64,000 bases of DNA. It comes from Bacteroidia bacterium. Its GTDB lineage: Bacteria > Bacteroidota > Bacteroidia > Chitinophagales > Saprospiraceae. Shown piece after piece: positions 35,116-43,581 of this stretch; positions within the stretch are counted from its first letter, which is position 1; each line of letters begins with the position of its first letter. The translations under genes were made by a program, and so were the position numbers. A model generated the notes under the pieces. It saw only the letters and a list, made by a program, of their open reading frames with translations, did not search any database and had not been told where the DNA came from. The DNA is taken from positions 35,548 through 99,547 of the forward strand of contig JAUIKE010000004.1 in the NCBI GenBank assembly GCA_030430845.1, in the 5' to 3' direction.

Positions 35116-36465
35116 ATGCATATTGCCATCATCGGTAACGGGATCAGCGGCATCACCGCAGCCCGCTTCATCCGAAAACTCAGCGATCACCAGGTAACAG
35201 TCATCTCCGCTGAGTCCAAATACTTTTTTTCCCGAACTGCCCTGATGTACATTTATATGGGCCACATGCGTGAGGTGGATACTCAACCTTATGAGCCTTG
35301 GTTTTGGGAAAAAAACAGGATCGGCCTGGTTCAGGACTACGTAAAAGAAGTGGACACCCAGGGAAAGGCCCTTCACTTCACCAAGCAGGAGCCGCTCAAA
35401 TACGACAAACTCATTATTGCTTGTGGCTCCAAGCCTAATAAGTTCGGCTGGCCGGGTCAGGACTTAAAAGGAGTAGGGGGGCTGTATAGCTTGCAAGATT
35501 TACAAGCGATGGAAGAGGGGAGTGAAGGACTTCAAAGGGCGGTCATCGTTGGTGGTGGTTTGATCGGCATTGAAATGGCGGAGATGTTCCACTCCAGAAA
35601 TATACCAGTTACGCTATTGGTTAGGGAAAAAAGTTACTGGAACATGGTTTTGCCGAAAGAGGAGTCAGAAATGGTTAACCGCCATATTAAAGAACATCAT
35701 ATTGATCTGCGACTGGAAACGGAACTGAAAGAAATTGTAGATGATGGCACCGGCAAGGCTTGTGCCGTGATTACTAATAAAGGGGAGCGCATTGACTGCG
35801 GTTATGTAGGGCTCACAGCGGGCGTAAGTCCTAACATCGCTTATCTTAAAGATACCGGCATCGAAACTCAAAAAGGTATTTTGGTCAATGACTATTTGGA
35901 AACCAATATTCCGGATATATATGCCATAGGTGATTGCGCGCAACTGCGGGAGCCCAGGCCGGGCCGACGCCCCATCGAGGCGGTCTGGTATACCGGGCGG
36001 ATGATGGGCGAAACCCTGGCCTACACGATCTGCAAAAAGCCGGTCGCCTACGACCCGGGCATCTGGTTTAACTCTGCTAAATTTCTGGATATCGAATACC
36101 AGGTGTATGGCGACATCCAGTCCAAAGCTCCTGAAAATCACGCCGCTGTTTATTGGGAGCACAAGGACGGTCGGAAAAGTGTGCGCATCGTATACGACAA
36201 AAACTCAGGCGCTGTGCTCGGCTTCAACCTAATGGGCGTGCGCTATCGCCATGAAGTTTGTGAAAAATGGCTGGCGGAGCAGACGCCTATTGAAAAGGTA
36301 CTCACGAATCTGGGGCTGGCGAACTTCGATCCTGAGTTTTATGATGAGTATGAGCAGGACATCCTTGCTATTTACAATCAGCAAGCGGGTAAAAACTTAA
36401 TATTGAAAAAGCGGCGGGGCTTAAGCAGGGCCTTAGAGTTTTTGCAAAAAACAGGTTCTGCCTAA
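35116..36465 (+). CDS. NAD(P)/FAD-dependent oxidoreductase (nitrite-reductase/rubredoxin-reductase-like)
   Basis: 449 residues. First FAD motif IAIIGNGISGITAARFIR (3-20), NAD(P) motif AVIVGGGLIGIEMAEMFHSR (about 140-159), second FAD segment NIPDIYAIGDCAQLREPRPG (about 262-281). There is no CxxC redox disulfide, so it is of the pyridine-nucleotide-disulfide-fold class without thiol chemistry, like the FAD half of NirB. It ends 105 bp before a membrane polyferredoxin gene, with which it probably forms an electron-transfer pair. Confidence 0.85.
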   Translation: MHIAIIGNGISGITAARFIRKLSDHQVTVISAESKYFFSRTALMYIYMGHMREVDTQPYEPWFWEKNRIGLVQDYVKEVDTQGKALHFTKQEPLKYDKLIIACGSKPNKFGWPGQDLKGVGGLYSLQDLQAMEEGSEGLQRAVIVGGGLIGIEMAEMFHSRNIPVTLLVREKSYWNMVLPKEESEMVNRHIKEHHIDLRLETELKEIVDDGTGKACAVITNKGERIDCGYVGLTAGVSPNIAYLKDTGIETQKGILVNDYLETNIPDIYAIGDCAQLREPRPGRRPIEAVWYTGRMMGETLAYTICKKPVAYDPGIWFNSAKFLDIEYQVYGDIQSKAPENHAAVYWEHKDGRKSVRIVYDKNSGAVLGFNLMGVRYRHEVCEKWLAEQTPIEKVLTNLGLANFDPEFYDEYEQDILAIYNQQAGKNLILKKRRGLSRALEFLQKTGSA

Positions 36466-36468
36466 TCA

Positions 36469-36530
36469 TTTTTTGACACGGATAAAACGGATTCAAAACA
36501 GTATAACCCGTGAAAACCCGTGTCAAAAAA
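36469..36530 (+). terminator. Inverted repeat at the end of the FAD oxidoreductase gene
   Basis: TTTTTTGACACGG (36469-36481) pairs with CCGTGTCAAAAAA (36518-36530) across a 36-nt loop. It lies between the two genes of the putative electron-transfer pair and may dampen rather than end transcription. Confidence 0.5.
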
Positions 36531-36570
36531 AAATGTCTATTACAAACTTTCATCTTTAAAAAATCAGATC

Positions 36571-38550
36571 ATGACCCTGATCCAAAAAATAGGCCTCGGC
36601 ATTTTTATCATCGGACTGTTAATATTCACCGCCTCCCTAGGCCTGGATAAGTACGAACTAAGTGCCGACAGTCTCAGTATCAGCAATGAATATCATGCTG
36701 CCGAAATACTGGAAGTGGCCGAACAGGAAGGTATGTTGGGCCAAACCTACAGTTCCAGCTTTGATTTCATCTCCGCTTTTAAAGGCGTACTGAAAAAAGC
36801 TCAAACTTCCCTCAATACCAAAGCCAAAGAAAACGGCGTCCCGGAGGGCGTTGGCGAATGGGATTACAAAATGGGCGACTGGGTACTGAAAGACTATATT
36901 TTATTTACCACTAAAAAGTCGGCTACGGGCCCGGTTTCCAATAACCCCGCCTTGTTTTTATTCCTAAGCATCGGGCTGGGCATCATCGGAGGCCTCATCT
37001 ACATATTTCCAAAATTCAAGCTTTTTCCCGGCATCAAGAACGACCGGATCTATCACCGGCCTATGACTAAGGGGATACAATTCAGTGTTCGTTCCTTTTT
37101 TCTGCTGGCGACCACGGTGGGGATTTTGTTGTACGGGGTGTACTACATGGGGAATGAATATTTCTGGCCGGCCCTCACCGCTGTAGTTGCTTTGCTGATA
37201 ATAGCCATTATTTGGTTCGTAGAGGATCAGCGCAAGCGGCAGCCTGCCCGCTCTGCCTCAGTTGATTTCTCGGGCTGGCTGGGCATCCTGACGGGCGCTT
37301 ACCTGATCGGCTTTTATGTACTGCTGTACTGGAAGGCGGAGTATATCACGCCCTGGATGATCATTGCGGACCCATTGAGCCTGAGTCTGAGCGGCAACGA
37401 AGCCAGTCAGTGGTTTTTGTATGGGACCCTTTACACGGTTATTGTATTGGTCATGGGCGTGCGGATGTTCACGAAGTATATGCACAATCGTTACCAGCTC
37501 ATCCGGACGGGCTCGGTCATGTTTTTCCAAACGGCCATCGCCTTTTTGTTGCCGGAAATTCTGGTGAGATTAAATTATCCTTACTACGATTTTAAAAATA
37601 TCTGGCCTTTGAACTATACCTTTTTCTTCGACTGGAACATTCAAAACCTGGTCAATAGTGGAGGTTTGGGGATTTTCATGCTGGGGTGGGGTATTGCCCT
37701 GGTCGTACTTGGCGTACCCTTGATCACTTATTTTTATGGAAAACGTTGGTATTGCTCCTGGGTCTGTGGTTGCGGCGGATTAGCGGAAACACTGGGCGAC
37801 CCCTACCGACAACTATCAGATAAAAGTTTGAATGCCTGGAAGATCGAGCGCTGGATCATACACCTGGTGCTGGTTTTTGCCGTCATTATGACGATGGGGG
37901 TACTCTATAGCTTTTTACCCAAAGAAGGAGCCTGGTTTAATCAGCGGACTTTTCTGGGTTTGATGATCGTATTGCTGCTGGGGGCGATGAGCTTCGTATA
38001 TCTGCGCTGGCGAAAAGATAGATTCAATTTTTCCACGCTGGGGATCCTCGCCGGCTGGGCGGTTACCCTGATTCTTGTGGGGGTATCGGCCTATCACCTG
38101 GGTACCGGCGACGGCAAGTTCCTGTTTATGAGTTCCGGCGTAACTCGTCAGTGGTACGGCTTCCTGATCGGGGCCGGCTTTGCGGGGGTAGTGGGGACGG
38201 GTTTTTATCCCTTGATGGGCAATAGGGTTTGGTGTCGCTTTGGCTGTCCCTTGGCGGCGTATCTTGGCTTGGTGCAAAAGTTCAAGTCGAGGTTCCGGAT
38301 CACAACGAACGGCGGACAGTGTATTTCCTGCGGGAATTGTTCGACTTATTGCGAGATGGGGATTGATGTTCGCTGGTATGCTCAGCGGGGCCAGGATATT
38401 GTTCGCTCGTCTTGTGTGGGTTGTGGTATTTGCTCGGCCGTTTGCCCCAGGGGAGTGTTGAGACTGGAAAATAGTGCCATGGATGTGAATACGAGGGCTA
38501 CTGAATTGAGAGCCTTGCATATTACAGAGGAAGAGGTTTCTATTATTTAA
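36571..38550 (+). CDS. Membrane polyferredoxin, NapH/NosR-like 4Fe-4S protein
   Basis: 659 residues from the ATG at 36571 (an upstream GTG frame overlaps the hairpin and is not used). About ten membrane helices, with soluble loops between. Cofactor sites: GKRWYCSWVCGCGGLAETLG, a CxxxCxC pattern instead of the usual NapH-type CxxxCP; NRVWCRFGCPLAAYLG; then two 4Fe-4S motifs, CISCGNCSTYCEMGI and CVGCGICSAVCPRGVLRLE. This is the architecture of membrane electron carriers that take electrons from quinol or a periplasmic/cytoplasmic partner. With the FAD oxidoreductase upstream, an NAD(P)H-to-membrane or reverse electron chain is the best inference. No named role can be given. Confidence 0.85.
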   Translation: MTLIQKIGLGIFIIGLLIFTASLGLDKYELSADSLSISNEYHAAEILEVAEQEGMLGQTYSSSFDFISAFKGVLKKAQTSLNTKAKENGVPEGVGEWDYKMGDWVLKDYILFTTKKSATGPVSNNPALFLFLSIGLGIIGGLIYIFPKFKLFPGIKNDRIYHRPMTKGIQFSVRSFFLLATTVGILLYGVYYMGNEYFWPALTAVVALLIIAIIWFVEDQRKRQPARSASVDFSGWLGILTGAYLIGFYVLLYWKAEYITPWMIIADPLSLSLSGNEASQWFLYGTLYTVIVLVMGVRMFTKYMHNRYQLIRTGSVMFFQTAIAFLLPEILVRLNYPYYDFKNIWPLNYTFFFDWNIQNLVNSGGLGIFMLGWGIALVVLGVPLITYFYGKRWYCSWVCGCGGLAETLGDPYRQLSDKSLNAWKIERWIIHLVLVFAVIMTMGVLYSFLPKEGAWFNQRTFLGLMIVLLLGAMSFVYLRWRKDRFNFSTLGILAGWAVTLILVGVSAYHLGTGDGKFLFMSSGVTRQWYGFLIGAGFAGVVGTGFYPLMGNRVWCRFGCPLAAYLGLVQKFKSRFRITTNGGQCISCGNCSTYCEMGIDVRWYAQRGQDIVRSSCVGCGICSAVCPRGVLRLENSAMDVNTRATELRALHITEEEVSII

Positions 38551-38601
38551 TTGATGAACCCTTTCAGGGTAGTAAATTTGGAGTTTTTTTTTACCCGGAG
38601 C

Positions 38602-38945
38602 GTTGCTCCGGGCAAGGATATAGAGCCCTTTCAGGGCAGATTTATTAGGTTGGTTGGTAACCAACATAGAGGGATAGGTACTCTCTTTTTTTCAAATCTG
38701 AAAAGCAGAAAATAAAGGTGGTTTTCAACAAAAAGCTGAAATAAGCTTTTATGGTGTTGCTCCGGGCAAGGATATAGAGCCCTTTGAGGGCAGATTTATG
38801 AGGTTGATTGGTAACCAACATAGAGGGATAGGTACTCTCTTTTTTCAGATTTGAAAAGCCGAAAATAAAGGTGGTTTTCAACAAAAAGCTGAAATAAGCT
38901 TTTATGGTGTTGCTCTGGGCAAGGATATAGAGCCCTTTGAGGGCA
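38602..38945. repeat. Tandem repeat, about 154-bp unit, 2.2 copies
   Basis: GTTGCTCCGGGCAAGGATAT occurs at 38602 and 38756 and, with one change, at 38909, giving periods of 154 and 153 bp. Units one and two are nearly identical; the third is cut after about 37 bp. Each unit contains several small hairpins (GCCCTTTCAGGGC, GTTGGTAACCAAC, AAAGCTGAAATAAGCTTT) and the block is bounded by CCGGAGC-GTT-GCTCCGG and by CCTGGAGT-AAC-ACTCCAGG (39012-39030). Frames through it are repeat-derived. It fills most of the 519-bp gap 38551-39069. Confidence 0.85.
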
Positions 38946-39037
38946 TGAGTTAAAGAGAAAGGCAAGCGGAGGATGGGTCATTTCTGCCCTGAAAGGGCAT
39001 TTAAATTATTACCTGGAGTAACACTCCAGGCATAAAA

Positions 39038-39070
39038 AAAATAAATGCGGCCGCAGGCCGCATTTATTTT
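39038..39070 (-). terminator. Perfect 15-bp hairpin with GCA loop after the sigma factor gene
   Basis: Arms 39038-39052 (AAAATAAATGCGGCC) and 39056-39070. Its foot overlaps the last base of the sigma factor stop codon (39070-39072). Confidence 0.75.
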
Positions 39071-39696
39071 CACTTTCTTCTTTGTGTAGTTTCAAAGTAT
39101 GCGCTCGCTCCTGGTTTTTGCAGCAACTCATAGAGCATTTCCTTGGCGCGGAAAAGCTGGGCTTTCACCGTGCCGAGCGGAATTCCAAGCTCGGTTGCTA
39201 TTTCGTCGTAACTTAAGCCTTCGAAGTAACGCAGCTCGATCATTAAGCGATATTTTTCGCTCAGTTGGTTGACCATGTCGCGGGTTACTTGTTTGCGCTG
39301 TTCGTAGATGATCTGCTCTTCAGGGTTCCGGTCGTTGGCCCTTAGATAGTCCGAGTAGTGGGTGTCACCGTCGGGCTCGAAGGTATCGTCGATCGACATG
39401 GTCGACAATTTCTTTTTCCGAATGTGATCAATGCAGTTATTGATCGCGATGCGGAACAACCAGGTGCTGAAGGCGTAGGTTGGAGAATAACTCGACAATT
39501 TTCGGAAAGCTTTTCCGAAAGCTTCGAGTGTTAAATCTTCTGCATCATCTCTGTTGTGTACCATTTTGTAAATGGTCTGGTGAATGTTACCTCTGTAACG
39601 ATTCATGAGTTGAGCGTAAGCTCTCTGATCCCCGCCCTTGGCGAGTTGAATCAGTTGATAGTCATCGGGATTACGTTGTTGCACAAGGGGTGTCAT
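39070..39696 (-). CDS. RNA polymerase sigma factor, ECF/sigma-70 family
   Basis: 208 residues from the ATG at 39694-39696. Region 2 is seen in GDQRAYAQLMNRYRGNIHQT and DDAEDLTLEAFGKAFRKLSS plus FSTWLFRIAINNCIDHIRKK; region 4 in LSEKYRLMIELRYFEGLSYD and EIATELGIPLGTVKAQLFRA. No anti-sigma factor gene is adjacent. It begins 1 bp after the glycosyltransferase stop and is likely co-transcribed with it. Confidence 0.92.
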   Translation of the reverse strand: MTPLVQQRNPDDYQLIQLAKGGDQRAYAQLMNRYRGNIHQTIYKMVHNRDDAEDLTLEAFGKAFRKLSSYSPTYAFSTWLFRIAINNCIDHIRKKKLSTMSIDDTFEPDGDTHYSDYLRANDRNPEEQIIYEQRKQVTRDMVNQLSEKYRLMIELRYFEGLSYDEIATELGIPLGTVKAQLFRAKEMLYELLQKPGASAYFETTQRRK

Positions 39697-39697
39697 G

Positions 39698-40807
39698 CTA
39701 ATTCCATTTATTCGTGTTACCAAAAATCATTGCCGGTGTTAAAAATATATAGTACAGGACGAAGGCGACATCCAACAATGGAATCCAGGGTAATAAATCG
39801 GTTTGTTGCATTCTTCTTAAAATTGGACGTATGCAAATCAGCATAGTCACCATTCTAATCGAATAACCGGCCAGTACCCAGGGCCAGTAAACAGGAAAAA
39901 GCAAGATCAAAACAATACCCAGAAGGTAATGCGAGAAATGGCTAAGGGATAATCCACCCAACAACAATTGGTGCAGTGGCTTATACCGCTTTCCTGTTTG
40001 AAGATGTCTTGATTTTTGGTAGTAGAATTCTCTAAAGGAGCTCTTTGGAATAGATAAGACGTAAGCCGACGGATCGAGAATGATCGTCGTATTGTCTTTG
40101 GACGCTATGGCATTCACAAATAGATCGTCATCACCAGACGCGAGGTCATAGTGGTCCCTGAAACCATTGGCTTCACGGAAAAGTGACTTTTTGTAAACCA
40201 GATTCCTACCCACACCCATATATGGAAACCCAACTACAGCCAATGACAGATATTGAATGGCTGCTTGAATAGTTTCGAAGCGAATGAAAGCGTTTAAAAA
40301 ACCAGGTCTTTTTTCATAGGGTGAAAAACCCAGACCTAGCGTTATAATCCCACGAATTTTGCTTTGCATTCGCTTTATCCAATACGGACTTGCCGGATAG
40401 CAGTCAGCGTCAGAAAGTAACAGTATGTCAAATGCTGCAGATCCAATTCCTGCTTCGAGAGCAGCTTTTTTACCAGAATATGGTTTTTGTCCCTGCAGAC
40501 TTATGACACGCAATTTCGTATATTTATTTTGAAAATCCAAAAGAATTTTTGAACTATTATCAAAAGAATGGTCATCTACAACAATAACCTCATATGTAGG
40601 GTATTCTTGTTCAAGGAAGTATGGTAAAAACTGCACCAAATTTTCTTCTTCATTTTGTGCGCAAATGATGACCGAAACGGGCGGATAGCTGTCTGTATCC
40701 TGATTTTTTTCATTATTGTAAAAAATGAGGCGCGAGAACAAGAGAAGCCAGTAGGCGAGTTGTAAAAGTGTGAAAACGATGAAGCTGTACCAGAGTAGTT
40801 CGTTCAT
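39698..40807 (-). CDS. Family 2 glycosyltransferase, membrane-anchored
   Basis: 369 residues. N-terminal membrane helix (YSFIVFTLLQLAYWLLLFSR), GT-A nucleotide-sugar domain with VSVIICAQNEEENLVQFLPY, EVIVVDDHSFDNSS, LLLSDADCYPASPYWI (the DxD-like metal site), and the ASGDDDLFVNAIA acid motif followed by SRHLQTGKRY in place of the QxxRW box. Two or three C-terminal helices (LGIVLILLFPVYWPWVLAGY). Probably makes a polysaccharide or glycolipid; donor unknown. Leads the unit with the sigma factor. Confidence 0.9.
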   Translation of the reverse strand: MNELLWYSFIVFTLLQLAYWLLLFSRLIFYNNEKNQDTDSYPPVSVIICAQNEEENLVQFLPYFLEQEYPTYEVIVVDDHSFDNSSKILLDFQNKYTKLRVISLQGQKPYSGKKAALEAGIGSAAFDILLLSDADCYPASPYWIKRMQSKIRGIITLGLGFSPYEKRPGFLNAFIRFETIQAAIQYLSLAVVGFPYMGVGRNLVYKKSLFREANGFRDHYDLASGDDDLFVNAIASKDNTTIILDPSAYVLSIPKSSFREFYYQKSRHLQTGKRYKPLHQLLLGGLSLSHFSHYLLGIVLILLFPVYWPWVLAGYSIRMVTMLICIRPILRRMQQTDLLPWIPLLDVAFVLYYIFLTPAMIFGNTNKWN

Positions 40808-40947
40808 GGGATGTGTACTTGGGCGGGTAAAGGTAGTAAGTAAAATTTGTATTGGGTGAAATAATTAAGCGTAGATTATAATAACCAGTCAACGCACACC
40901 TCTAGAGGCGGTCAGGAAAAGTAAAAGGCATAAGGAAATACCTATAA

Positions 40948-41499
40948 ATGACTGATTCATCAAAAATTACGATCCACATGGTGTCAAGCCTGGACGGCTT
41001 TGTCGCCAAAAAAGATGGCGACGTTTCCTGGCTACAATCAACAGATAGCTACGAAAAAGGCATTACGCTTACCGAAAAAGATATAGCTGAGTTTCTTAAA
41101 TCGATAGATTGTTATGTGATGGGGTCCAGGACCTATCAACAAGCTCTGGAGCTGGGCTGGCCCTATGGTGAAGTGCCGGTCGTTGTATTAACTAATAGGG
41201 CTTTAAGGCCGGACCGGAAAAATGTTGGATGCTACGCAGGTGAGTTGCCATCGCTGGTATATGAACAACTCAAGCCCAATTACCAGAATATTTGGGTGGT
41301 TGGCGGTCCCACGGTAGCTAAAGAGTTTATCCAGTTACAGTTAGCAGATGAAATCATCGTATCTATTATGCCCATTATTCTAGGCGATGGGATACAGTTT
41401 TTTGACTACATCGGACAGGAGCAGAGGCTTCACTTGAAAGAGGTGAAAGCCTATAAAGATGGGATGGTTGAGTTGAGGTATGAGGTGGGAAACCCCTAA
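40948..41499 (+). CDS. Dihydrofolate reductase-like (RibD C-terminal domain) protein
   Basis: 183 residues. IHMVSSLDGFVAKKDGDVSW (residues 9-28), VMGSRTYQQALELGWPY and NIWVVGGPTVAKEFIQLQLA with DEIIVSIMPIILGDGIQFF match the stand-alone RibD-C/YyaP family, an NADPH-binding dihydrofolate-reductase fold. Its stop codon shares bases with the stop of the convergent TlpA gene (41496-41499), leaving no room for a terminator between them. Confidence 0.88.
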   Translation: MTDSSKITIHMVSSLDGFVAKKDGDVSWLQSTDSYEKGITLTEKDIAEFLKSIDCYVMGSRTYQQALELGWPYGEVPVVVLTNRALRPDRKNVGCYAGELPSLVYEQLKPNYQNIWVVGGPTVAKEFIQLQLADEIIVSIMPIILGDGIQFFDYIGQEQRLHLKEVKAYKDGMVELRYEVGNP

Positions 41500-42620
41500 T
41501 TTTCCACCGAAAACACCTCTTCCAGTTTCTCCCTCAAATCATTCCCCCTCAAATTCCTATCGACAATCTTGCCCTCCGGATCAATCAAAAAATTATCCGG
41601 AATACCCGATACGCCGTACATCAAGCCCGCTTTATTCTGATCACCCTGTAGGTCGCTAACATTGGGCCAGGGAAGACCGTCTGTCTCAATGGCTTTTTTC
41701 CAGGCTGCTTCATCGAGATCCAAAGACACCCCTAAGATCTCAAAGCCTTTATCTTTGAATTCGTTGTAGGTTTCTACCAATTGCGGGTTCTCTTCCCGGC
41801 AAGGGGCACACCAGGAAGCCCAGAATTCCAGGAGTACATATTTGTCTTTGATATCCGACAGGGTAACTTCTTCGCCCTGATAAGAAGTCATCGTGAAGTC
41901 GGAATAGGGGTCGCCGATTTTTACACTTTTGGCTACTTTCAGGTAGTCGGCTATATTTTTTCCGTAGTAGCTACCGTGTAAAGACTCTGGAAAACCGGCA
42001 TACAGCTCTTCGGTCTTATCTTTTCCCCAGGTGGTTTTGTAGATATCCAGGAGCATGGCACTTAGATAGGAACCAGGATGCTCTTGGACGAATTGCTGGT
42101 AGACAGCCGTCATTTGCTCCTCTGTATTCTGGTATTCCTGAAGCAAAGCTTTCCGTTTCTCATCAGGAACCTGCAGGCGCCGCATGCTGATGCGCATCAA
42201 AATATTGCTCAGGCTATCGTTGGCCTTTTCAATGGGTGCCAACAGGCTTCTCAGCTCCTTCTGCTGCGCGTTGACTTCAGATCCGCTGACTTCCGCATTC
42301 CTGAAATCCTCTTTATTTCCTTTGAGGCGTACTTCTGCGTTTTCCAGCCAAAAACTGGTGTAGGCATAAGGTGGGCGGGTCATGAGGTAGACGTTGGTCG
42401 GCTCCGCGACCGAGCCGATTAGTTCGAACCTGCCGTCCAGGATCATCACAGAGTCTATGGTCACATTATCGGCAGATAAATAAAGGTAGGTGCTGTCGTC
42501 AAAGCCGCTGACTTCTCCTTTTAAGACGTACTGATCATTTTCTCCAGGTTCTTGGCTGCCGGTGCAGGCAGTGTAAAGAATTAGGGAGAACAGCAGCAGT
42601 AGGTTGAAATAGTTTTTCAT
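41496..42620 (-). CDS. TlpA-family thioredoxin lipoprotein with DUF4369 domain
   Basis: 374 residues. Lipoprotein signal (LLFSLILYTACTGSQ). Residues 28-125 match DUF4369 (YVLKGEVSGFDDSTYLYLSA). The C-terminal AhpC/TlpA domain carries the redox site WASWCAPCREENPQ and GIPDNFLIDPEGKIVDRNLR. It should act in the periplasm in disulfide reduction or cytochrome maturation, typical for Bacteroidota. Confidence 0.92.
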   Translation of the reverse strand: MKNYFNLLLLFSLILYTACTGSQEPGENDQYVLKGEVSGFDDSTYLYLSADNVTIDSVMILDGRFELIGSVAEPTNVYLMTRPPYAYTSFWLENAEVRLKGNKEDFRNAEVSGSEVNAQQKELRSLLAPIEKANDSLSNILMRISMRRLQVPDEKRKALLQEYQNTEEQMTAVYQQFVQEHPGSYLSAMLLDIYKTTWGKDKTEELYAGFPESLHGSYYGKNIADYLKVAKSVKIGDPYSDFTMTSYQGEEVTLSDIKDKYVLLEFWASWCAPCREENPQLVETYNEFKDKGFEILGVSLDLDEAAWKKAIETDGLPWPNVSDLQGDQNKAGLMYGVSGIPDNFLIDPEGKIVDRNLRGNDLREKLEEVFSVEN

Positions 42621-42759
42621 GAAAATGGATAATTGGAGGTTTGACTATATCTTTAATAAAACATATTTTCAACAAAGAAAGTATGGCCGTGGTTTTTTTA
42701 ATCGGGCTTGTAAACAACTATCAAGTATAAAAAACAGAAATATGGCTTTCAGAATGGAT

Positions 42760-42779
42760 CGCATTGTATTTTCAATGCG
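42760..42779. repeat. Small inverted repeat in the TlpA/SH3 divergent region
   Basis: CGCATTG (42760-42766) and CAATGCG (42773-42779) with a 6-nt loop. The 254-bp gap otherwise shows only AT-rich promoter-like runs. Confidence 0.35.
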
Positions 42780-42874
42780 GAAACATCAGGCATAATGCAT
42801 GATTGTCCAGGTTTTGAGTATAAGAACTATTATGTTTTAAATACCTTTTCAAATTGAAATGACTTAATATAACC

Positions 42875-43570
42875 ATGAAAATTCTATGCCCCATTTTGGG
42901 CTTCTTGCTATTTGTTATAAACTTAGCCGGGCAAGAAGTGATCATTCCTCCTAAGATGATTATTGAAGATCCTGAACTCAAAAGTTTTTTGACGAAATTA
43001 GAAAATGCCGTAAAAGTAAGGGATAAAGCATTCATAATTGAAAATATGGATCCTCAAATAACGAACAGTTTTGGAGGAGATGGAGGGATCGAAGAATTCA
43101 AACAATATTGGAATTGGGACTCTGACAGCTCCGAATTCTGGGATTTAATGAAACACCTTTTTAAATTAGGAGGAGATGATTTTACTAGCGGAGATATGTA
43201 TGCGATTCCATATGTGTTTTCTGGCTGGCCTGGGCATGAAAAGTATGATGTTTTTGATCATATGGCTGTGACTGGAAGTAGGGTGAATGTGCGGGACAAA
43301 CCAAGTTTAAAAAACTCTAATGTCCTTGGACAAATGAGCTATGATATCGTTAAAGTGAACTATGAAAAATCTTACCCACCCTTTGATGCCCCGAGACTAG
43401 AAAACGTAAGTTATGTTGGGAATAAGTTATGGTACTATATTGAAAGCCTGGATGGGAAACTAAAAGGATATGTCTTCTGGGAATTCATTTGGTCGCCGAT
43501 TGATTATCGTCTCGGAATTGAGAAAAAGAATGGGAAGTGGGTTATAACCTTTTTTGTAGCAGGGGACTAA
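42875..43570 (+). CDS. Secreted protein with SH3-like domain
   Basis: 231 residues. Signal peptide (KILCPILGFLLFVINLAGQE). Residues 25-130 are of unknown helical fold; from about 130 a bacterial SH3-like domain begins with GSRVNVRDKPSLKNSNVLGQ and runs to GKLKGYVFWEFIWSP. SH3-like domains in this form often bind peptidoglycan or act as adaptors. It precedes an AraC-type membrane regulator by 11 bp, suggesting a shared transcript. Confidence 0.75.
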   Translation: MKILCPILGFLLFVINLAGQEVIIPPKMIIEDPELKSFLTKLENAVKVRDKAFIIENMDPQITNSFGGDGGIEEFKQYWNWDSDSSEFWDLMKHLFKLGGDDFTSGDMYAIPYVFSGWPGHEKYDVFDHMAVTGSRVNVRDKPSLKNSNVLGQMSYDIVKVNYEKSYPPFDAPRLENVSYVGNKLWYYIESLDGKLKGYVFWEFIWSPIDYRLGIEKKNGKWVITFFVAGD

Positions 43571-43581
43571 AATTCTTATTC

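Noticed and set aside
38602..38945. Possible CRISPR array
   Set aside because: Unit is about 154 bp with no spacers of fixed length, and no cas genes are nearby.
38645..38965. 106-codon minus-strand frame with repeated peptide KGLYILA
   Set aside because: Lies wholly in the 154-bp tandem repeat; the repeated peptide follows from the DNA repeat.
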